Source: Eretmocerus hayati (Eukaryota > Arthropoda > Insecta > Hymenoptera > Aphelinidae). From it: a stretch of DNA of 64,000 nucleotides. Both the position numbers and the translations under genes were made by a program. Positions 45,955 to 56,648 of this stretch are shown piece by piece. Location: positions 180,899,021 to 180,963,020 of the forward strand of contig CM056741.1 in assembly GCA_029851415.1 (NCBI GenBank). Reading direction: 5' to 3'. Below the pieces are notes generated by a model. It was not told the DNA's origin. It did not search any database and worked only from the letters and a program-made list of their open reading frames with translations. How positions within the stretch are numbered: position 1 is the first letter of the stretch; every line of letters begins with the position of its first letter.

Positions 45955-46260
45955 CTTAGGGTGCGTCCCCAAATGATGCTTATGCATGCATATGCAGTGC
46001 ACACTGCGCATACGCACTGCACAATTGCACATGTGTAGCTCATCGAAGTTGAGCGAAAATTAAAGGGCCCGCATCAGAGAACTTCGGATATGAATCGGGT
46101 TTTGTCCTTGCTGCGTTACCGGCTGATCCAAAGCAGATCTAGACGAGTTCCCTTGTTTTGGCTAAAATTTGATGAGCTGCATATGTGCACGTGTGCATTG
46201 CATATGTGCAGTGTGCACTGCATATGCATGCATATGCATCATTTGGGGACGCACCCTAAG
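45955..46260. mobile_element. Palindromic MITE with TTAGGGTGCG ends, copy 1
   Basis: Ends CTTAGGGTGCGTCCCCAAAT and its exact complement. The arms contain GCATGCATATGCAGTGCACA and pair for about 100 bp to the GCTCATC motif on each side (46038 and 46175). There is a central non-paired stretch of about 100 bp and no coding capacity. The same end occurs at 60075-60112, and a similar end (TTAGGGTGTGCG) at 47718. The target duplication cannot be separated from the inverted repeat. Confidence 0.87.
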
Positions 46261-46397
46261 GTTGAAAACAGCTCAAGAACTATTTGAAGCATCTGTATCT
46301 TGAAACGAATATCTCGATAGTAAATGCAAGCTGCTACCGATTTCAATTCTTCAGTTTGAAACAATCTTTTTCAATGCAGAATTCGAGTTTATGAATA

Positions 46398-47097
46398 CAG
46401 TAAAACCTCCATTTAACGGACACTCAATTTAGCGGACACTCGAAATAACGGACGTGGACAGATGAAGCGCTCAGAATTGAGGAATAGCGGACACTTCAAC
46501 TGCCCGGTAACGTAAACAATCAAGCGTTTGTGCGATCAGATGTTCGATGCTTGCCTGCGAACTATGCCAGTGTTGATGATCAGCTTGCGACAGAAAGCAG
46601 TTCTATCGACATCCGAGATTTGGTTGAAGTGAGGCATGAAAGTGCCCTTGAAGAAGTTGAAAATGACGACGAAACATATGTCCAAGGAGTCCTTATCACA
46701 ACCAGTGACTTTGAAAAATATGCCTTTTGTGCAAAGGAATGCTTTCTGCAAAATGGTGATGCAGCAGGTTTAGTATTAGCATCTGATCTCGAAATGCACG
46801 CACAGAACATTGTCGCCAGGAAACCAAAAAAAAAAAACAAACCTCAATCGTCAATTATTTTGAAAGATTTGTATGGATTACTATTATTGAGCGAATTTTA
46901 GAGTTGAGAAACAGATTGATCTTGTGATGTGGGTTTTTTTTTGTATTTTTAGTTCATCAATGAATAACTTCTGTATTTTTATGTTTCTCTTCACGGCTTA
47001 ATGGGTTCATATAGCACTCACTTGATTTAGCGGACACCTCCCTGTAACGGACACTTTTGAGTGCACCGCGAATGTCCGGAAAATCGATGTTTCACTG
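46398..47097 (+). mobile_element. Pogo/Tigger-like deletion derivative
   Basis: A 700-bp element flanked by TA (46396-46397, 47098-47099). The left end reads CAGTAAAACCTCCATTTAAC and the right end is the complement of CAGTGAAACATCGATTTTCC. GCGGACACT or CGGACACT recurs several times near both ends, as in pogo/Tigger subterminal repeats. Inside is a 123-codon frame matching the expected acidic C-terminal part of a transposase. The catalytic region is absent, so the copy is non-autonomous. Confidence 0.85.
46530..46901 (+). pseudogene. Pogo-like transposase C-terminal fragment
   Basis: A 123-codon frame inside the pogo-like element. The N-terminal two thirds are acidic (LEEVENDDETY around residues 38-48), and a basic KPKKKNKPQ segment follows near residue 97. 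No DDE catalytic motif or N-terminal helix-turn-helix is present, so the frame covers only the tail of the usual 450-600 residue protein. The TA-flanked ends and position support the assignment; the sequence alone would not. The start ATG may be accidental after internal deletion. Confidence 0.55.
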
Positions 47098-47540
47098 TAT
47101 TTATTTATGAACTAACGAAGAATAGGAACAAAAAGCCCCCTGACGCTCACTCATTGAGCAAACTGCTATTTTTGTGAGAATTATCGTGAAAAGCTCTGTT
47201 TATAACTTGGTTTCTTTGCGTTCAATGAAGAGGAAACTACTTGCAAATTGTAAAATCCTCAGGGAATCAAGAAGTGTATATCATAAGCAGGCCCGTTATT
47301 TCATAGTCATAGATCTATCGACGGCGATCAAAAAGAAAACAAGGATTTCTCGCAAGTGTTAGTGGCGTCAGAATGGCCTGTTGATTACTCAAAATTGGGG
47401 GTCTCGTTACAACATCTTGTCTTCTCATGCACATTTCTCGACAAAATTAGAGAGTATTGCTAAAAGAAGAACAAGATGCAAAGTTTTCACCTGAAAGATA
47501 CGTCTAATCCCATTCAACACGCGCGGAGGAGTAACTTTGG

Positions 47541-48521
47541 ACTTACAAGAGGAGGACCAAGTGTTCGTATCGCCAATCTGGTCCAAATTTTTTTCACGGT
47601 TTTGTTCTACCTAGGATATGAAGGATCCAGAGGAACTCCGTCGAATGGGTCTCCTGTCCAAAGATACAGGCACTGAGATTATCATTGCTCATAGAGGCCC
47701 ATGTTAAAAAATATAGATTAGGGTGTGCGTTATTTCCCAACTTTCGATTTTCCACGATACCATCGTGGATTTTTGATCTTTGATATAATAAAGTGGGAAA
47801 AAACTTTTGCCACCCCCTGTACGACATATCCTGCTTTGCCGCACTAACATCATTTTTAACGTTGGAAAGCCTATACTGGAAATTTCGCCTTCCCAACCCT
47901 TCGTGTCTGTGAGAGATCATTGTGACTTTTTATCAGGATGGCCTCTTTTAGAGCTGAAATAACGGTAGACTACATTATTTCCAAGTGAAACTTCATGAGA
48001 AACACGATGGAACTGTCAGTTTTGAGTTTTAAAGTGACCCCGGTGTGGCATTAGTGATTTTTTAAGAGAATCACTAATATCACACCGGAGTCAGTTTGAA
48101 ACTCAATACTGCCAATTTTATCGTGTTTCTCGTGAAATTTTACACGGGAAGAAGGTGTTCTGATATTTTTAGCTCTTAAAGGAGCAATGAAAAATCACAG
48201 CTATCTCAGAGACACGGAAGGTTGAGAGAGCAAATAGTATATAGGACAAAACAGGATATTCGCACAGGGTACGGCAGAATTTTTTCTTCGTCATATCAAA
48301 GATCGAAAATCCACGATGGTATCGTGACAAATCAAAAGTTGGGAAGTAACGCACACCCTAATGAGGATATACTAGCAATGTTAATGTACTTGGCTGTAGC
48401 TCTGAACAAAGGCCCATTTGACGGAGTTACTCTGGCCTCTTCATATACTGGGTGATACAGAACTGTAGAAGAAATTTGGTCCAGATTGGTGATCCGGATA
48501 CCTGTTCCTTCCTTTGTTAGT
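47541..48521. mobile_element. Hairpin MITE, family HP, copy C (split)
   Basis: Left half 47541-47717 begins ACTTACAAGAGGAGGACCAA; right half 48362-48521 ends CCTTTGTTAGTTC. Each half aligns with copy A (AATGGGTCTCCTGTCCAAAG, CCATTTGACGGAGTTACTCT). The loop is occupied by a second element (47718-48361). Without it the copy would be about 340 bp. Confidence 0.87.
47718..48361. mobile_element. Palindromic MITE with TTAGGGTGTGCG ends, nested
   Basis: A 644-bp element within HP copy C. Ends TTAGGGTGTGCGTTATTTCC and complement. The arms pair almost end to end: TTTCCACGATACCATCGTGG against CCACGATGGTATCGTG, CACCGGTGTGGCATTAGTGA-type sequence near 48040 against its mirror at 48085, GAGAAACACGATGG against TCGTGTTTCTC. 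The whole element can fold into one hairpin. Its termini resemble those of 45955-46260 but the interior differs. No coding capacity. Confidence 0.88.
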
Positions 48522-48727
48522 TCACTATAGAACTGAAATTTCAGCTCGATTTTTCCGAGTCATAGTCGACTAAGTCCATTTTTGCGGTTATTAGCCTCTC
48601 ATAACCACACAGTAATCGCAAAGTATTCCGCAGTTATGGAAAAAGTTAAAGTAATTACCCATCTTTATGATGGAACATTTATTTTAACCATAACTAGCCA
48701 CTAGAATTCACTCGATTCGTCGAAAAT

Positions 48728-49083
48728 GGACTTACAAGGAGAGCATCAGGTCTGCGGAACACGGATCTTGATGAAACTCTGGCGGAATCAACTTGTTTTG
48801 GTGAAAAATGGAGGTATCTCCAAAGTTCAAGTCCAATGGACCTTTTATCCCGAAATACAGCTATGGAGGTCAACATTGTCAGTATATCTATATATGTGTC
48901 ATTTTAACATAGGCCTATACGGACAATGCTAACCTCCATGGCTGTATCTCGGGATAGGAGTCCCATTGGATCAAATCCTTGGAGATACCTCCATTTTTCA
49001 CCAAAACGAGATGAATCCCAGAGTTTCATCAAGGTCCGTGTTCTGCAGATCACTGCAGACCTGGTCCTCTCTTTGTTAGTCCA
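48728..49083. mobile_element. Hairpin MITE, family HP-related, copy D
   Basis: Ends GGACTTACAAGGAGAG and complement (CTCTCTTTGTTAGTCC). Arms pair over about 150 bp: TCTTGATGAAACTCTGG against CCCAGAGTTTCATCAAGG, AATGGAGGTATCTCCAAAG against CTTGGAGATACCTCCATT. The termini match copies A-C but the arm interior is a different sequence, so this is a subfamily. It lies 200 bp after copy C. Confidence 0.87.
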
Positions 49084-49201
49084 CTAAACTCAAATAATAC
49101 TCGATTAATTATTACGCATGCAGCGTGGATTAAAAATACATGTATATACTCAAAGTCCAAAGTCTTCAATAAACATGAATCAAAAATTAATATACACTCA
49201 C

Positions 49202-49720
49202 CTGTACCTGCCTCACACCATAATCAGCCAGCAGATGTTTACCATTGATCGGTTCTGTGACCGGTGTTCAAAATTTTCAATCAAAAGACACCAGTTTCCC
49301 AACCATAATGCCACTGACAGTCACGTGTACAACACTTCCACCAGTTCAAAATTCACATTAACTCAAAATATCTGCGCTCAAAATAAAACAAAATTATCCA
49401 GATCAAACACCAAAATTCATAATTACAACTATCGAACACCAAGTGTAACTCAAAGTCAACCACAAAAAAAAACCACTTGATCTACGTGAAGTACAATGAT
49501 AATCCGGCGCATCAGAAAGACCAGAGACACATAAACTTCATCGTCTTACTCATACTTATGCCCCCCACGCGATCGAGTCAAGTTATATTACAAACGCCTC
49601 CATGCATGCTTGAGCTCACGCTTGAATCTCACTTTTGTCCGCCACCAGTTCTCGCTCGGGCGTTATTGCGGCCGGAACATGACGCGAGTCGACTCATGCC
49701 GATTATACCGGTCGCATCTC
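49202..49720 (-). promoter_or_regulatory. Candidate leader exon and promoter, minus strand
   Basis: On the minus strand the block ends in a perfect donor (GGTACAG|GTGAGT, 49202/49201). Its upstream part (49560-49720) is CpG-rich (CGACTCGCGTCATG, GGCCGCAATAACGCCC) against an AT-rich setting. No long minus-strand frame spans it, which fits an untranslated first exon. The 120-codon plus-strand frame here looks like the complement of a T/G-rich leader. The gene it would serve is not seen. Confidence 0.4.
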
Positions 49721-49849
49721 AATTTAAATTGTCAACAGTGCTGTTGTAATTTTTGTAAATATCATGTTTTATAAATATTGCATTACACGGGAATTTAAAC
49801 GAAATAATATACATAGTTGTGTAGTGTGCATAAAAAAAGAAATATATAT

Positions 49850-50198
49850 ACTTAAGGTGAACAATGGTTGTTTTTTTTTCTAGTGAAGTATAGAGTTGAC
49901 TTGAGTAACTAGAGATCTCCCTGGTACTGTTACTATTTTGTGTAAAGTATAATACATTGTGTGTGAAAAGAAGAATTTTGAGATTGTGATAGTGGCCTAC
50001 TGGTCGGTGCATTGGATTAATATTTCTGTATTGTAGCATCAGTAAAGACAAGAGTTAGTTTGACAGCAGAATGATGAATATGGAAGCTGACTGCTGATGA
50101 ATTTGGTTACCGGTCAGGGTACAAATTCAGTGATTTGAACCAGGCTGATTGTACAAAAAGTGAAAAAAGGAACTTGTGATAAATACTTAAAGAAGAAG
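49850..50198 (+). promoter_or_regulatory. Candidate leader exon, plus strand
   Basis: Plus-strand block ending in AAGAAGAAG|GTGAGC (50198/50199). The preceding 300 bases are G/T/A-rich with frequent stops, typical of an untranslated leader. With 49202-49720 it would form a divergent pair around a shared CpG-rich promoter. No downstream coding exon was recognised. Confidence 0.3.
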
Positions 50199-51540
50199 GT
50201 GAGCTAATTATTCTATTTTTTCATTCGACTAAGCGATTGCTGAAAGAGGTTGGAATCACGGAAGATGATTGGAGAGTGAAGAAGTCGTGAAAATTCGTGT
50301 AATCAAAAATTTTGCAATCGAATTAATATGACAATGTTTTTTAACACGCGTTCGCTGTGGCGGGAATCCACCGGTGGATTCTTGCTTGTTCTTACCTTTG
50401 TGCCGAAGATTTTTGTCCTATAGGATTTGATATTGCACACGGGACCCACCGGTGGGTTTCCTTAAACACAGGGACCGAACTGACAGTTTCGGCTTTGCAG
50501 CGAGAGTGTTTTCCATTGACTTTATTTTTGTCACACTAATCGAATCGCAAAATAGTCTGACAAGAAAATCAGAGCAGAATTACGCATTTAAACAATTTAA
50601 TTGTGTTATGCACTATGACTCCATGACATATGCGAGGATTTATCCCAAAGCAGCATCAGATATTTCTCATTGTTATGCAGAAAACCATGATGCTCTTAGA
50701 GGACATAATTTAAAACTAGTTAAAATTCTTCACATATTTTTGAGATAAGTACATCCTGACACTTTTTCCACGGAAGCAGGTATCTTTGCTAGAGCAAAAA
50801 GATTGTCATTGTTTAAATATGTCGTAAAATAAGTGACTAGGTAGTAACACAAAAAAAAAACTTGACACCGAGGCCACATCGTATCACACATATACATACC
50901 ATCCTCGTACAACTAAATTTCAAACGCGTAGCTCGTTTTCATTTTCCATCAATTGCGGAAATGCATTCTCGCCGCATTGCTGCCGTATACTCAACTATAC
51001 ATTCACGACTTTTGCACATCTGATGAAGCAATATATACAACTATTAGCAGACGGAATCTCAAGAAAATCGTCCTTGAAAGATGTAAGCCTTCCATCACAT
51101 CTCGTTATGCACGGTGAACCACACCTGTGCATATACTATAATCTATATACTCAATAATTTTACTCTCGATCCTTGCTTATCGCCCATACTTCATCGGGAT
51201 AAAATTATTGTCTAATAAAAAAATTTCAGTCATTGATTCTACCGGTATATTATCGGTACCATATTATACCTATCCGATAATTTCAATATTTATAATTATA
51301 CCAGGTAGAAGACAGTGAGTAGTACACGATGTATGATCAATGATGCCAGGATTGCGTATATGAGTGAAGAAGCTTTTAGTGGATATAGTATAACTAGTGT
51401 GTACAGCATGCAGTGGATAAAGTGACGTCAGGCTCATTACTCTCATAATATAGAGACCGATATTGTGCATGAGATAACAATAACTCCCGATTCCCGTTTC
51501 CATTAGACATGTAAGTATAGCAAAAGGAGAAAGAGAGATA

Positions 51541-51583
<43 letters not shown>

Positions 51584-51794
51584 TAATCTGTAGCTGTGAA
51601 TTGGGGAAAGTGCATGCGTATGACTATACGGGGATGCCAAAGTTGAGTAATGGGTCATGAATATAGGAGGAGTGCTTTATTAGGGTGTACATTTTGCGAG
51701 TTGAACAAAATTATTCTGTGTCGCGATGATTTTGAGATGTAACTTGGAAGATGTGCGGTGTCTTTGGTGTGCCGATTTTGATTGCACGAGTTGT

Positions 51795-51854
<60 letters not shown>

Positions 51855-52972
51855 AAGGTCATCGCCAGAGAGAGAGCATCAGAGTGCATGTACGAACCTT
51901 GCAATGATAACAGCATATACTGTATTGAGAGTGTGATGAAAGTGCTGTATGTCACTTGCCAAATGCTTCTTCATCTTCTTCTCATCCTATCACTTTTTAT
52001 CGCATAGCACGTATTATAACATTGTTGGGTATACATCTAAAGAGTGTTGCCGCAGCCGTGATAAAACATTTTCTTGGAAATAATTGATATTAGTCAAGTA
52101 CGCGGAGAACAAAGTTAATCACCTTCCGCTCGATTATTATGAGGTTTGAATTGGGTATACGTAATAGTATGAGTCAGCACTAAGAGCAGCGTTTATTCGA
52201 ATCCTAAGCTCAATATTTCATTTTTTAAGGTCCTTTCCTTGATCTATACTTTTTTTTTTCTTATGACAACAAAATAAGCATGGATACGGCCCGCTGATCT
52301 GATTAACTTGGCTAGCTTGTGAAAAATGTTATGTAGTATTTACTAGATTGGTGAAGAAAGAATCCATTAATTAAAATTTTTTAACTGTAAGAAGATTATC
52401 AACAAGGTGCTGAAATATCTAGAATCTTATTTACAAATTAATTACATCCCAAAACAGTTATTGATCAATCAACATGCAGTCCAATTCAAATGATTTGAAT
52501 CACAGTGAATGCCGAAACTTGGTCATATCGATTTTCGAAAATTCGATTATTTTGAACAAATAACGTGATTGGTGGTTGTAACTCCAGTAAGTGCGATTAC
52601 CATCATAATTCTTCTCGAATCCTTTTCATTATTCATATCTATATGTTATGAACTAAGCAAAGATAAATTTTCGAAACCAAATTTTCAAAGTTTCAATCAC
52701 ATTCATTTTCAATTTCGTTTAAATTTTGTTAGGTCTCATTTGCTGCCCGAGTCCATAAAAGAAACCCAATTCTGATGTTCATCATCTGCGTAGTCATCAA
52801 CATTTAAGCGTTTCTATTAGACTTTTCTTATGAATTCAAGTGAGAATCGCAAATCAACGAATCGGAAATTGATTTTTTTGAAAACTTTGCAAATTTCATC
52901 ACAACTAGTGTTATACTGCCTGTGTGGCTGCCGCTCCTTCGGCTTGCTTCTGTAGTTGATATGATAAATAAT
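50199..52972. other. Unassigned sequence with simple repeats
   Basis: Two palindromic motifs, ATCCACCGGTGGAT (50368) and ACCCACCGGTGGGT (50445), lie 75 bp apart. A TA microsatellite covers 51544-51580 and a run of 50 T covers 51800-51849. A donor-like ACAT|GTAAGTAT is at 51508. No supported gene. Confidence 0.5.
51800..51849 (+). repeat. Homopolymer of 50 T
   Basis: An uninterrupted T tract read directly from the sequence. It may be a retroposon tail in complement or a microsatellite; length is prone to assembly error. No recognisable retroposon body flanks it. Confidence 0.9.
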
Positions 52973-53940
52973 GACCGATTCATCAATCGATGGTATTGAT
53001 GAGAGGTTTTTTATGAAGTTCATAACGATGACTTTTTGTTGAACTGGTGCCGCTAATGTATGTAGGAATTGGACATCCTTGTCGGGTCACCATCATACGC
53101 GCAGGCGCTTATTTCTCAAAGATGGCTGCCATTGGATATGGATTTGGCATTGGGTGCATGGGGCCATGTTAGTAATATTGTGTTTTTTCCTCTTCCCGGT
53201 CACTTGTCATCCTTCAAACGCAAGAGTTAGTCGACCAGGTTCAAACATGAGTGTTTCGTGTCAGACTGAGTGAACAATGATTCGAGTAATACAAAAGCCC
53301 TAACCCTACCAATGTTAAATCTATACACAACCGTAGCCCCAACCCCTACCAATGTTAAATCTATACACAACCGTAGCCATTTGATGCCTGTTTGCAGGCA
53401 ACCCGACAACCATGTCCAATCCCTATAACCACCCACCAGCTCATCGACGAGCCCATCGAGCAATCCACTCATCAATCCATCCACCCACCGACCCACCAAA
53501 TTTCCGCCTCCTCGTCCATAACCCACACAGCCGCGTATTCTACTTTAGTCAGCTCAACCCAGCCGAGCCTAGACCAGAGCGTCTTACAACGTTCCAGAAA
53601 ATTTCAGACTATTTCAATCAATTCCACCCCGTATCAGACCGTCCCTGATCACTTCAAACAATTCCAGACTGTACAAGACCGTATAAGAACATTTCAGACC
53701 ATCCCAGATCATTCCAAACCATACCAGACTGTATACAAAACCATTCCAGACGGCTCCGGACCTTCCCAGACCGTACCATAACGTGTACCAGATCATACCA
53801 GACCATTTCACACCATTCCAATCAATCTTAGACCGTACCAAAATAGACTGTACCATCCATCTATATGAACATCTACCCACTCACTGGCCAACCCTTCCGC
53901 CAATCGACCCACCCATGACCCATACCGACACCCATCTAAC
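52973..53940 (+). repeat. Composite repeat, copy 3
   Basis: The start (CTCCTTCGGCTTGC, then GACCGATTCATCAATCGATGG and GAACTGGTGCCGCTAAT, 52935-53055) matches the coding-remnant flank of copies 1 and 2 in shortened form. Insert-like DNA follows, with a 42-bp tandem duplication (CTACCAATGTTAAATCTATA, 53297 and 53343). Then come a C-rich block (CATCCACCCACCGACCC, 53478), degenerate 10-base units (53575-53845) and a second C-rich block (53846-53940). Frames of 78-129 codons are repeat artefacts. Confidence 0.78.
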
Positions 53941-56648
53941 AAAATATTCAACCTCTGTCGAAAGTTCTTTTATGATCTTTAAGAATCAAATCACTTCACA
54001 TGTAAAAAACAATGAAAATCAGAATGATGAAAGATTGAGCAAGGTTCAGAGTAAGGGCCAAAGTAGGCCCAGCCTCATCCACAGCTACTTTATGCGTCCA
54101 GAATACAAGCCAATATGCTTTTTGCTCGGATAAAAAGTTTTCACGGTCTTACAAGGCGAATGAGACTCAACAGCATTATCGAAACTACTGTCGCATCGGG
54201 CAGTCGCATCAGATGGGATACCATAAAAAATCATCTCCAAGCAACAGAGTCCAATCTTCACCAAGATCGATTTAATAGGCCCAGCGAACAGCATCCGCCA
54301 CTATCGCCCACTCGATACAGTATAATTGAATCCTATTAAATCGGATAGTTCCATTCAACTATACGCACCGGTACTTTCATAGTAAACTTTCATCTCTATA
54401 TCTATTTCATGTGTGAGTGTGGCCCTCAATCTCATAACAGAAGCTGCTTTCCCGATGTTAACTCGAAACAAGCATCCAAAAGAGTCATCCATATCGGCTA
54501 CCAGTATGATTTAGCATCTTCCATCATCATCGTACATATAGATAGCTCTCGATTGCTATATCTATAGAAAATAGTTGGTTCTTGAAGTATCATAATTGAG
54601 CATGCATGGCAATCTCTCATAAATGTATGCACAATCTTCATCCTACGCTTATGGATCATTGGTACAACGAGCTCTAAAAAAGAAAAAAATAATTCAGCTC
54701 GAATTCAGCAGCCCACGCTGTGGTATAATTCTGGATAAACAAATCGAGAACTGAAATAGAAACGTCTGATCGATTGACTACTACTGCTCAGCTATGCGAT
54801 TATCATTGTACATATCTATATATGTAGCTTTGTGCAGGTAAAATTCAGGTGTAGAGGTGGCCAGCATTGTTGTTGAACCTATATGGTGACTTGTGGGTGA
54901 AAGCGATATCGGTCCAGCATGTGAGTGTATTATTGCATACGGTGCAATGCGAGCCCGTATAAAATAGTTCTCTTGGGCTATAAGCCATGTGCGACAAATC
55001 AAAGAGAGAGGTTATTTGAGTAGGGTATGATATGGTGCGCCAGGAAAATGTTCTCCAATAAAATGCTTTAACCAACTGGACTCGCGCATTCTTACAATTG
55101 TGAGATTGTGTCTCCATAACATTGTGGAACTGGGAGAGACTGGAGGTTAACTATTCATCGGACGTGAGCTAGACTTTCTGGGTCCTATTTTTATCGGATC
55201 CCAAAGTTGCGACAGGCCAGTTTTCACATCGCAACCTTATACGAATTGTGTGTCGGAGTTTTACATGAGAAATATATCATTGGGTGCGATGTTGACTGTC
55301 GTTCGAGTGTCATTCTAGTTTTTGATGCTTGTTTGGAAGAATGAAATGAGTTAGATGGGTGAATCGTAGATCTACTTGTTATGGGAGCTTGATACGATTT
55401 TTACCCGGTATATGATGATGGATTACTTGAAATTCGCACTCTGAGACCACGCCATTACATTTCTGGATACTTGCATGACAAAATTTTCATTCAAAATTTT
55501 GAACCCTAAGTTCTGGTTTATTTCGATATTTTTTCACAGCTATCATGGAGGACGAGATGGAGGATCACAGAAGCCATCTGTAAATAATTTTTGATACAAA
55601 ATGTGTTCGAATCGAGGTTCGAAGATGTACTTTATGCACAGTTTGCCGACTTTTTTTCACAATTTATCAAAAAGTATAGTTCAGTAAATGGGAGCACGAT
55701 CTATTTTTTGTATCCTCGTGATGATTCCCACCCTCACCTCTAGCTCGGGCCGTAAACCCATCTTTCAGACGCAAAAAACTGTTTTTACACCCTTGAATCG
55801 AAGCACACTATTCTGATACACTGTTCGTAAGAATGTTCTTTCGACACAGATACTCCACTTTCATCCACAGTATTAATTAAAAATAACATACGATTTGAAG
55901 AATATAACCCTTGCTCTGCCTAAAATAAGTCACTGGGGTACAAAACAAAATTTTGCCCCTTTTTAATTGTATTTTACTTCAGACATGATTTCCGAATCCT
56001 TTATTTGTCACCATAATGATACGCGGTTGAAAATACAGTGTAGAAAAAACCCTCTCCGATCACAAACTGCTAGATTTGTTCAGCTATCCAACTTACGGAA
56101 TAATCTGGTTCCTCAAGAAGAAATGAAATTTTTCCCCGAATCACTGCAGAATGCTTCCAAAATTTCCAAGATCACTGTCAGATATATTCAGCAGTGATAA
56201 AATTACAGCTCGTGGAATTTTTCCTCGGTATAATTAGGATTTCATACAGAATTTTTATCGTTATTCCCTCTCGTCGACAAAAAGTCACCAAGGCACTGAA
56301 TTTTTTCATGGTGAAAATGTGTAATAGTGTCGAATCTGACGCAGGCTCAAGACATACATTCCAAAATTTTTCTAGTTGAGAAGGTGCCATTCATCCACCT
56401 ATATAAAGAGAGTACTGGCACCCACCCGTATATGAAATTTCCACCCAATTTCTCGATTAATTTAATTTCTAATTTTATTATCAAGCACTTCAAAGGGTAT
56501 AATTCGAGTTAGTACATGAAGAATCGAATAGATTTTACAATTGTAATTTAAAGTCACCAGAAGAATTCAACGAGGTAATGATTAGTAAAAGAACTGTAAA
56601 CCCTATTAATTTTTTTACAGGGTTAGAATGATAGTTTTACTTATAAAA
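53941..56648. other. Unassigned sequence with one repeat module
   Basis: 55620-55800 contains a module related to the 30120-31010 cluster (TTCCCACCCTCACCTC, CTCGGGCCGTAAACCCATC, ACCCTTGAATCGAAG). No supported gene elsewhere. Confidence 0.5.

Noticed and set aside
49118..49480. 120-residue plus-strand frame rich in Ser, Thr, Asn and Gln
   Set aside because: It looks like the complement of a T/G-rich leader that ends in a perfect minus-strand donor; no domain.
51800..51849. Retroposon tail
   Set aside because: No adjacent retroposon body or target duplication could be recognised; kept as a homopolymer.
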